Source of the DNA: Enoplolaimus lenunculus | Lineage: Eukaryota > Nematoda > Enoplea > Enoplida > Thoracostomopsidae | Assembly: GCA_030248215.1 (NCBI GenBank) | Contig: JASANG010001183.1 | Span: 1 to 64,000, forward strand | DNA: 64,000 nt | Direction: 5' to 3' | In this document: piece after piece, positions 45,240-57,200 of the stretch | Position numbering within the stretch: the stretch's first letter is position 1 | Layout: every line of letters begins with the position of its first letter | Program-made: the position numbers and the translations under genes | The notes under the pieces: model-generated | Told to the model about the DNA's origin: nothing | The model's database searches: none | Seen by the model: only the letters and a program-made list of their open reading frames with translations

Positions 45240-48200
45240 ATGGATTTTAATTTGAACAGACGTCTTTCGACAATGTTGATTCAATTTTCAATCGCGTGCT
45301 TGTGCCATCAGACTGTGTTGGGTGAAATCTTTTCATCTCTTGCTCATATGGAACGTTTGCTCAATTCTGAAAATTCAATTTATCAACTCGTCGACGATTA
45401 TGTCAGCGCTGAACAGCGGAGATTACAACAATTGCAAGAGTGAGAGTTACTGTTCAGTTACAAGGCTTAGGCAGAGGCCCAGGCGAAGTTAAGTCTAAAA
45501 AAGCGCTGTACTACGCTGTCCATGTAAACATCATGGCGGAACGTTTTTCTGTGGGACTGCAATAGAGTAAGCTTAAGCTTTAAACTAATTGTTTGGTTGG
45601 CTTAGGCTTAGGCTTTAGGCCTAGGTTTAGGAATATGCTCATACTTACGCTTAGGCTTAGGCTTAGGCTTAGGCTTAGGACTAATTCCATTCTTACGTTT
45701 AGGCTTAGACTTTGGCTTAGGCTTAGGCGTAGGCTTAGGAATATGCTTAATACTGTTCTGCCCCTGTTCATTACATTGGTCTACTACGCCTACACAACGA
45801 CAGAATGTATACAAGAGCCCAAAATACGGAATATTTTTGATTTGAGAAAAGTTATATTGCATATGCAGAGCAGGTCAAAAACCATGTCAGCGTGCAGCTT
45901 GCGTTAAACCTTAAAGTAAGTTTGTAAATTAGGATGATGTCTAGACCAAGGCCGTCACAGCTTTTAGCGTAATCATATTCCTAAGCCTAAGCCTAAGCGT
46001 AAGAATGGGCTTAAGGCTAAAAAGCTCAAGCTAAAAAATTAGTCTCAAGCTTAAGCGTACTCTATTGCAGTCCCACAAAAAACGTTCCGCCTCTGACATC
46101 TTGGCATGGGCCAAAAATTATTTCATAAACCGAAAAGTTGTGGTTAGTGTTTTATTTATTAAGATTACTGTAGTGGTCCGAATACAGGGGGTGGGTAATA
46201 AGAGGGGGCTCATATTTTGAGTCCCAATGAACAAGCATCGGTATCCCTAATAAGAGACCGTAAGCGAATAGAGTGCCAAAATACTAATTAGAGTACAAAA
46301 ATGTCAATTATTTCGAATTGAAGCGCATAAATAGATCCAGGACCAAATAAAGTTGAGTTCGACACTTTAAAGCGTACTTAAGTTTTGAAAATTTAATTCC
46401 TAAGTAGGTACATCCTTGCATTATAGCTCAAGCTTTTGTTACAAGACAAATAAACGTTTAATTCAGGGGTTATATATCCGAATCATAGGGGGTGCCCTCT
46501 GGAGCGGCCAAATAAATATCGGTATTCCGGTCATTACAGTACTTTACTTTAGAAAATTTCTAGCATTGGACAAAAACTAAACCTAAATTTAATGTAGTCT
46601 ATCGCGTACAAGTCGAGTTTTGTAATGCTCCATTCACACGTACAAGTTTTTGCAGCGAGAATTCGCAGCTGCAACTATCAACAAATACTTGCAGTTGTAA
46701 GTTTTTTAAATGAACGTTCCGATTAACCAATCAAACGTCAGGTGCAACAAATTCAAGTAACTTGCAACTGCGTTCACAGGTGAGAATTACATTCAATAGT
46801 ATGAACTTCATTGAATAATTTGCAGCTGCAACAACTTCAAAGCTACTTTGTGACCAAACTTACACGTGCAAGTTGCACGTGCAAGTTTTTGCTGCAAAAA
46901 CTTGCACGTGTGAATATGGCTTAACTCTTCAACCCGCGTGGTATTCGAAGAAACTATTAGCAAAAGTTGAATAAAACCCTACTTACACGTGCAACTTTTT
47001 GCTGTGAGAACTTGTAGCTGCACCTTGCACTTGCAAATTTTGTCCCAAATACCGTTCAAAAAACTTGCAGCTGCAAATAATTTACGAAAAATCATAGTTA
47101 AGAATTTAGTTCACATGTGTGAATAACCATGTAAGTTCACTGAATTTATTTCAGCCGCTTTCGCATTGACTGATGAAAAAATGCAAGTTCTGCGTACAAT
47201 TTGCAGCTGCAGTTCTCGCAACAAAAACTTGAGACGTGTGAATAGGGCATAAAATTTAAAATTTCAGTATAGCAAGCATGCACAAAGATATGTACAAATC
47301 GATACATAACTCATCAGCTCGTGCGTATTTGAGCAATCCTATCAATATATTTAAACTAATTCAAAGGCTACGATCAACAGAAGCTGCAATAACAAAGAAT
47401 CACGGTACAGCTGAAGGTACAGTTGAGTAAAACGGGAAGCGAAAACCCATACCGAGTCCTGGACTGCAAAATTAACCGTACGGGTTATTTTTTCAACGCC
47501 GGCTGATCTGATTTGCCAGTAAACGCTAAAAAATAATTTGCATAAACGTCATTCATCAAAGCACAAAGTTCAAAAAGTGAAACAATCAACTTATGTCGAA
47601 AACATTTTGCCGAAGGCGAGTAGACTCCTCGAGTTCTCTCGGGTCGTTCCGGGTACAATTTACTTTAATAAAATTAAACAGAAATCTTCCACAAACCATA
47701 ATTCATTATGAGTATAAGTACAATCGGAAACGCAGAAACTGTAGTGATATAAAGTATTTCTAAGTTATGCAGTACCATATAGAACCCTTCGCGAAAATTT
47801 TGTTGCGGATGCGGTGGGGCTCGAACCCACGACGTACGGATTGCCGGTCCGCTGCTCTAACCACTAAATCATTGAGTATATACAAAACGCAACAAATTGT
47901 AGTGATATAAAGTATGTTTATTCTATAATATCAGCTAAACCCTCACAAGACGCTCTTTCTGCTATCACCCAGTGAGAAATTTAAAATTTGATAACCGTAT
48001 AAATTTCGTAATATTCATTTTATATCGAACAATTGAAGCATTCCTAATTAAAAATTGCAAGATATAGTAATTTATAACTAATAAATGAACTAGTGCGAGA
48101 TACATACTGTAGTGACCCGAATAAGAGAGGGGACTGATATTTATTTGGCTTTTTTAGACTGTATTCCTGTTATTCGGTTACGGACTGTTATTTATTTTTA

Positions 48201-51200
48201 ATCCGTCTTACGCCACTTTTCGTTACTGACATATTATCTGCTATTGCAACTATCCGTTGAATTAAACGTTTAGTTGTCTTGTATCAAAAGCTTGAGCGAT
48301 AATGCAAGGTTATACTTAGGAATAATGTACTTTAAAAACATAATTATGCTTTAATTTTTTGAACTCAACTTTTTATTTGGTGCTGGAATCTTTAGCTCAC
48401 CACAATGTGGGGTAATTGATTTTTACGTACTGTAATTATGGTTTAGAGACTATCCGCTTACTGACTCTTATTAGGAATACGGACTCTTATTGATTGGGAC
48501 TCTAAATGGGAACCCCTTTTTATTCTGGTCACTACAGTAGAGTTGTATATTATTGGTATTTCTATGACGGAAACAGAAAAGGACACCGATTTTTACCACA
48601 AACGAATATCCGGTTACACCCGGACAGTTATATGTATTCAAGTACAGTACGAAACACAAAAAAAATTGTAATATATAAAGTATGTTTTATCCTATAACAT
48701 CAGCTAAATCTTCATAAGGCTCTGCTTCTGCAATTAACCATTTTTAAATTTTTAAATTCGCTACCTAATAGAATACCACTAGCCTTGATAACACCGACCC
48801 ATGTTACTCTAAAAAGGCGTCCAGGTTTCTGGTGGGTCTATAAAAGATGAGGTTTAGATTCTTGATTACATTTTTTTGCTTAGGCTTAGGCTTAGGAATA
48901 CGCTCAATCTACTGTTACTTCCGTAAACGTAACACTGGCCATAACATTTATTTTTACAGAATCATTAAAATTTATGAAATCAAAACGAAAAACATCATTA
49001 CCGAGCAAAGCTGATTTGGACGGTTCTGCAGTAGCGATATTTCGACTGCAAGATACTTACAATCTGGACGCAGGCAAAATGGCTGATGGAAAATTAAAGA
49101 AAGGCGTCAAAAAAGCTGAAACTTTGAATGGTACGCAAAACCGGGGCCATACCAATCGCGGTAGGATGGCTAAAAAGGTTCCTGGTTCCTACTCAAACGA
49201 TAGTTTCACTCTTCTGGTTAGGGTTTAATCTTTCTGGATCAGTGTCCGCAGTTGTGCCACAAAATATTTACGCGTAGTCCAAAACACAGCAAACATTTAG
49301 GTGCATCATTGCATTGACGTGCATTGTGATCGACACATTCTATGAGGACTACCGGGATCCAAGCCGTAGCTTCGCGATGCTTCCGCTGTCTGTGCCTGGT
49401 TTGGGCCAGTGTAAAGAACAAGAGAGGAACCGTATTATAAGCTTATTCCTAAGCCTAAGCCTAAAGCTTGAAGTCTAGCGTAAAAAATGAGCATATTCCT
49501 AAGCCTAAGCCTAAGCCTAAACATAAGCGTGAAAAATGAGCATATTCCTAAGCCTAAGCCTAAGCCTAAACATAAGCGTAAAAAATGAGCATATTCCTAA
49601 GCCTAAGCCTAAGCCTAAACATAAGCGTAAAAAATGAGCATATTCCTAAGCCTAAGCCTAAGCCTAAACATAAGCGTAAAAAATGAGCATATTCCTAAGC
49701 CTAAGCCTGAGCCTACGCCTAAGCCTAAACATAAGCGTAAAAAATGAGCATATTCCTAAATCTAAGCCTAAGCCTAAACATAAGCGTAAAAAACGAGCAT
49801 ATTCCTAAGCCTAAGCCTGAGCCTAAACATAAGCGTAAAAAATGAGCATATTCCTAAGCCTAAGCCTAAGCCTAAACATAAGCGTAAAAAATGAGCATAT
49901 TCCTAAGCCTAAGCCTAAGCCTAAACATAAGCGTAAAAAATGAGCATATTCCTAAGCCTAAGCCTAAGCCTACGCCTAAGCCTAAACATAAGCGTAAAAA
50001 ATGAGCATATTCCTAAGCCTAAACATAAGCGTAAAAAATGAGCATATTCCTAAGCCTAAACATAAGCGTAAAAAATGAGCATATTCCTAAGCCTAAACAT
50101 AAGCGTAAAAAATGAGCATATTCCTAAGCCTAAGCCTGAGCCTTAGCCTAAGCCAAGCAAAAAAAATTAGTCTAAAATTACTCTATTGCAATCCCACAGA
50201 AAAGCGTTCCGCCCTTGACCTTTACATGGGCCCTGTGTCGATGCAAGTGCGACGAGCTGGAGAAATAGATTTTATTTTAATTTTTTATATTTTGTCTCAC
50301 AAAGAGATTACTTGTTCCAGACTGGATGTTTTTAAGATCAGTCAGTCCATTTTTGTTGATGTTGCATTTGCTAACTTGTAACCTTGCCATCATTTCACAA
50401 GGTTGGTCCTATATTAGTCATAATATCTCAAATCAACAGCCAGATTACCCAATTGTCGTTTAGGTTAAAGTGGTCTCTGGTTTTCTAGAGCCATTTTGGT
50501 ATACGTTGCCACATTAAAGAAAGTTTAATATTTTTATGTTAGAAAATATTGGCCATCGCCCATGTATAGAACAGCGCCGGAAGTATAAACATATGCCTAA
50601 GCCTAAGCCTAAGCGTAAGGATGAATCTATTCCTAAGCCTAAGCCTAAGCCTAAGCGTAGGTATGAACCTATTCTAAAGCCTAACCCTAAGCAAAAAATT
50701 TAGTCTAGAGCTTAAACTGACTCTGTTACAGCCCTTCCGGAAAACGATCCGGCACTGTTCTATACACGGGCCAAAAATATATACTGATTTTTTGTTACAG
50801 CTGCAGACTGTCTCAGGTTAGCAAAAGTTGCCACTGATGTCGACGATTATTATCATGCGCTGATGTGGAGTAAGGTATGTTGATCCATATCCACATGCAT
50901 TTTACAAATATTTATTTTACCCAAACTCCTGAGCATGTAAAATCTGATTAGTACGAATTGTGCTACCATGATTTGAAGGGAATATTTTCAAACAGACGAA
51001 GTCTTACAGTTGTGGAACTCAAAATTTGCTCCCAAGTATCGCTAATCAATTATGAAAAATGTGCTGAATTTCGAAGCTTACCATTCACTGGTGTTATTGT
51101 CAGCATACGAGCATAGGTTTGATCTATCTTTGTATTCATTATCAGGTTAAGCGAGGAGTGGCAAGATCAAACGACGCAAATTGTCCCATATGATAAAACC

Positions 51201-54200
51201 GAAAAATTTAGTTCTTAAATATGTTAGGTAATTGTGTTTTCAAAACGCTAACGACAAAATTAGTCAAAAGTTTAAGCTTATTCTATTGCAGTAGTGCAGA
51301 AAACGTTTCGCCGCTGATCTTTGCATGTACCAATGAAAATCTGAGTTTGAAATATTTGACACGCTTTTTTTGGCAGTTTGAGTTTAACTTCCTATTCTCC
51401 AAATCCGTTTTGGTATTTTCTCGGAGACGAAATCGGTACTGAAAATGCACCGCAAAAAATGGTGAGTCAAATTGAATCTCTCCGAAATAGGCTCTACGGG
51501 ACTACACATGTTGTGTCAAATTCAACTCCTTCGGAGTCAAAATTGCGAACCAGTGAGTCGAATTTGACTCTGGCAGAGTCGAATTTGACTCAGTTTGTGT
51601 AGTCCCGTAGAGCCTATTTCTGAGAGATTCAATTTGACTCACCATATTTTGCAGTGTAATATACATCGTCAAGTTGCTTTAGGAAGCTTACTACCGCGTG
51701 TCGGATGAAAATCCGCCAACTGCGGATGAAACCGACATCCTTGATTATTACGGATACGCTTTGTTCAAAAAAGGCAACTACGAACGAGCGTTGTTTATCT
51801 ACCAGAAGCTTGTGTCGCTAGGTAAATGGTAAAATTGAATTACGCATTTATCTTAACCATAATACGGTTTTAGGTTAGTGGTAACAATATGTAATGAAAA
51901 TATTATTAAAAAAATTAACACTTAATGATACACCTGAAAGGTAGAGGTGCGCCTGCACTGCAAAAAATGGTGAGTCAAATTGACCCGCTTCGAAATAGGC
52001 TATACAGAACTACACATACTGAGTCAAATTGTACTCCACCAGAGTCAAATTCGACCCACTGAGTTGCACGTTTGACTCATGCGGAATTGAACTTGATTCA
52101 GATTGTGTAGTCCCGTAGAGCCTATTTCGGCGGTAGTCAATTTGACTCACCATTTTTTGCAGTGTGGGTGTGTGAATACGGATTTAACAATTATGGAAAA
52201 AGTTAGCTAGTAAATAACTCAGAGATTTGGTTCTGGGTCTAATAGTGCTGCTATGTCACTTATAGATGGAATTTGGGCATTTATACCGCTAGTCGCCGTG
52301 CCTACATGGGTGAGGTACTAGTTTGGCATCCTAAGCGTATACTCACTGTACACTGCAAAAAAATGGTGAGTGAAATTGCCTCTCCGAAGTAGGCTTTCCC
52401 TAAGTGCACAAACTGAGTAAAAATTCGACTCCGCCAGAGTCAAATTGAGTCGAATTTGACTCTAGCGGTGTCGAATTTTGACTCACCAACTTTTGTGTAG
52501 ACGGTGTAGCGGACATTTTTATACCGTCAATATTTTCCTTGAATGTCCCACTCAACCGCACAATAGGTATCGAATGTCTGGTATATATAGTTTGCTTAAA
52601 AAAATTAGTATTTTTCGCAAAATTTGAGGTTTCTTACCCCCAAAAATTGAATTTCCCACCAAAGTTAAATTCTATCGCCAAAATTTGAATGTTTCCGCCA
52701 AAATTTAAATTCTACCGCCAAATGTGAATTTCCCGCCAAAATTGTTATTTAACGCCTAACTTTAAATCACCCTCACAGTTTCAATTTTCTGCAAAATTAA
52801 ATAAGTCCGTACACTGTTCGCTGAGTATGAATTTGTCCGCTACACCGTTGACGAAAACGCCTAAATATCCATCAATTTGTGTCGCAAGTGATGCGACGAA
52901 AATTGTTTTTTGTAAACGGTATGGACATGTAGACTGTCTGTTCAAAACGGTAGGGTTGTCATATGTGCGAATCGCGCGCATTATAACGTGTGAGCGACAT
53001 AATTTTAGATCCGACAAATTCACGTGCGGTCGAGAGTGTGGACTATTTTAAAAATTATCTTGAAGAAAACGGAATGCGACCGTCTCCGTTGCCGAAAATT
53101 GTCAACAAACGCGTCGCAGAACCGTTCGCCGACCTCGACCGAAGCCACTATGAATCATTGTGCCGCGGTGAATACCAAATGGTACGTTGTATGTCGGCCC
53201 GGCAGTGCGAAGTTTAGTCGGCAGGTTACACCACATTTCGAAATTGCAGGAATTGTTAATAAACTGACAATGCTATATTGTTCCTTGGCCCATTTCAGGA
53301 TCAGGAACGGAACGTTTTTCTGTGGAACTGCAATAGAGTAAGCTTAAGCTTTAGACTATTTTTTTGCTTGGCTTAGGCTTAGGCTTATGCTTAGGAATAT
53401 GCTAATTTTTATGCTTAGGCTTTAGGCGTAGTCTTATGCTTAGGCTTATGCTTAAGAATATATATGCTAATTCTTACAGGACGGAACAGTGTTATAAGCA
53501 TATTACTAAGCCTAAACCTAAATCTAAGCGTAACAATGAGCATATTCTTAGATTAAGCCTAAGCCAAACAAAAAATTAGTTTAAAGCTGAAGCTTACTCT
53601 ATTCTAGTCCCACAGAAAAACATTCCTAACCTGATTTTTAGATGGGCCGCTTAGACTTAGGCTTAGTCTTAGGAATATGCTTATAATATTGTTCCGCCCC
53701 TGTTCTTCACAGTGGCCTGCTCTTTGAACAATGACCATTGACATAGATGCAGGAACCAGTGTTTCTCTTAGGTGAGAAACAGTAAATGCAGCAGATAACC
53801 CTAAATACAGACGGGCCATCAAATGGAATCTCATTTCTGGTAGGCAACCAGGAGTAAAAGTTCACAAGGAGCAGCGTAAAAACGTCGCATGAGGATGGAA
53901 TGAGAAACCAGCGCATTTTTCGTTCATTAAATGTTTTAAATTCCAACACGAAACTTCAGTGTTGATAAATTTCAGGGGTGTCTGCGCGACACAACTATGT
54001 TTTTCCAGGGGTGTCGACTGGCATTTTAGGTGTTAAACACAACTTTTCCGGCGTGTATGCGTAGAATTCTCGTAATTAGGTTTTATCAAAAGACTTTATC
54101 CGCCCTGGGATGCTAGCGTGTTGGCTGGTAGCTAACGGTTAAAGAGTGTACGTTACTCTTAGAGCCTGAAGTTAATATTTATTCACCCGAACACTTCAGG

Positions 54201-57200
54201 GTATATAAAACCTAACTGTAAAGAATAAAGCCTACTCTGGAGCCTAATCAAAGCTTAAAGAATACGATTCTATTTGAATTTGTCCAAATATTGACTATAT
54301 TGTCATTTTGTAACAGCTGAAAGCGTCAAGTTTCGAAAATTTCAAATTGAAATTGTTTTTTTTTCAAAAATTTTAGTCACCCGCAAAAGAAAGCAAACTA
54401 CGATGCTACAACAAGGCCGACCGGCCGTTTCTTAGGTTGGCGCCGATCAAATATGAAGTTCTGAATTATCGGCCCAAAGTCGTCCTGTTTCATGGAATTG
54501 TTTCCGACGACGAAATTGCTGAAATCAAACATTTTGCTATTCCAAAGGTTAAAAACTTTAGGCTTTGAGAAATATAACATTTTATTTTATCACAAGTCTG
54601 AATAGGCGTAGGCCTGATAGTCTTATTGAGCAGTAACTTTTCAAGCCATTTTTTTACAAAATTACTATGTTTCTTGATACATCAAATATTATAAAAATTA
54701 GCATTCTTTGATGCAATCGTGATATCAAAAGACAGTATATAGCATTTGCTATGTGATAGTTTTAAATGTAATGAAAATTGAAACACCTCACTGAGAATTC
54801 TGGTTAAGCTTAATATCTAAATCAACCTTACTGTTGATGTTAGCATTGTTAATTATCAATAACAGTAATGACCCATGTATAGAACAGTGCCAGAACAGTA
54901 GTATGATTCACGGTAGTTAAAAATCTAAAAATTGGCTTATGGATACGGCCCATGTATAGAACATGGCCGGAACAATAGTATAAGCAAATTCCTAAGCCTA
55001 AGCCCAAGTCTAAGCGTAAGGATGAACGTATTTCTGACCTTAACCTAAGCCTACTTAAGCAAAAAGTTAGTCTAAAGGTTAAACTGACTCTACTACAGCG
55101 CCTCCGGAAAACGATCCGGCCCTGTGCTATACATGGGCCGCAGTAATTGCCAGATAGTAATTATAGGTTAAGTAACATTCGAATCAGTGAATGCATAAAC
55201 TTTGACAATTAAAGCAGAATTTGCAACAATTATACACTGTAAATTCCAGTGAATTGATTTTAACTCAGAATGTCGAGTTCAGTCCACTCAGAAACCCGAT
55301 CACTGAATTAAGTCTTTCAGAACTCAGAATTCAGAATTGATTGAACTCATTGTCAGTTAATTAACTCATCTATAATTAAATCAGCTCAGAATTAGTCAAT
55401 ATTTACTGTTATTAACTAAAAAACAACCAGAAATTACTATTAATTCGCTCTCTGAGTTGATTACGGAATTTACAGGGTATAACTGATTGTTTACAACACG
55501 GAATTTTAAAAGTATTTTCAGTTAGATCGCGCCACTGTCTACAACGCTGCAACTAGCAGCTTTACGCCAGCAGACTACCGTGTAAGCAAAAGGTAATTAA
55601 AAATGGCTTAAGTATTTAGAGGTCGGTACATATAGCTTGGACCTGGTGTGTGAATTTTGCATTTTGTAATAATTGCAAACGTCATATAAGAATGCACTCC
55701 GCAGAAATTCGCCTATTTTAGTTTTAGTCTGAAATTTTGAGTATCCGGCTAGTTATTCATAACGGGTGCTCAAAGAGTTTCAATTTTTGACTTTAGCTTC
55801 AAATCAAGAGATAGATTGTGCCAAAAAAATGCTGAATTCACTTTCGCTAACTCTAGCATTAATACTAATTATATTTAAAGTTTTAATTTTTTCTCATCTA
55901 TTTAGGGGCCAATGTAAAAAACACGGGCGGAACAGTATTATAAGCATATTTATTAGCCTAAGCCAAAGCCTAAGCCTAAGCGTAAGAATAAGCATATTCC
56001 TACGCCTAAGCCTATTAAGACTAGCCTGAGACAAGCAAAAAATTTAGTCTAAAGCTTAAACTTACTCTTTTCTAGTCCCATAGAAAAACGTTCCGCCCCT
56101 GATTTTTACATGGGCCGATTTAGGTATCCTTGCGTTACTTTCAGCACCAAAATCATAAAGAAATTTAGACATTATTTAGAAAACTAAACATTTAAGCGCT
56201 TGGTTTGGCGATGAAGTCGATGAACTGTTCGCACGGATCAGCCGAAGACTTGAAGATGCAACTGAACTCACCATGAAATATGCTGAACAACTCCAGGCAT
56301 GTACTGGGGGGTATGGTATATGTATTTTTCCAGAACATTAGTATCATTGAGCGAAACGAAACTCCTAGCTTTTTATGTTTTGTACTCGGGGGTCGAAAGG
56401 TGGCGTCTGTCCGTTCGAAATGAATTTCAGGAAACGCTGAAGCGATTTTGATAAACTTTTCTTGTGTTATTGCCTGTTTAACCTGGGGTGTTAACCTCGC
56501 ATTGTGTTTTAAAATTTTAAGTTGTTTATTAGCTATAGGCTAATTTGCATAATTGGTTGGTTAAGCTTAAATAAGGAATTTTTCATTTTATTCACTAAAG
56601 CAATCAAAATTCAGTACTAAAAAGTTTTTGGTTGCGAGGAATCCAACTAATCTGTTTACAAACCTCCAAAACCGATAAATGAATAGTTAGCTAACAACTA
56701 ATTTGCATATTAGCTTAATTGCTTAAATATGTTCGAACTTTGCTCAATACATGCAGTCCCGCTACGACTGGTATATATACATATAATATATACCTATATA
56801 TACATATATAAGTAGATTCACACCAACCACTCGAACACAACGCTAGAGTAAAGTTGACCTAATCCACTTTTTAGAGAGACAGGTTTAAAGCAACTATTAA
56901 ACGTTCGCATGCACCAAATCAGACTATTTTTGGTCAAAAGTGGAAGCTTCAACTTATCCTTAAGTTGGTGATAATATATCAACCAAAGATTACCCAGCTT
57001 CTCAAATCGATAATTAATATTCCAAAAAAAATTATAACCATTAAATGAAACATTGTTATTCGGGTATGTAATATACGTAAAACGTCATCAGAAACTGAAA
57101 TATGCAAAAATTTTGAAGTCGAACCATTCTTGGACGACAGCAGATCGAAAAGTTTTTAAATTTGCCACCACACATGACTGTATTTTTAACCACTGACATA

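Noticed and set aside
47800-47882. Functional tRNA gene
   Set aside because: A and B boxes and T arm are good, but no 7-bp acceptor stem pairs and the flanks are direct repeats of a SINE-type insertion.
49440-50130. CRISPR-like regular repeats
   Set aside because: The spacers are themselves repeats of the same hexamers, unit length varies, and the array sits between the ends of a MITE in an animal intron.
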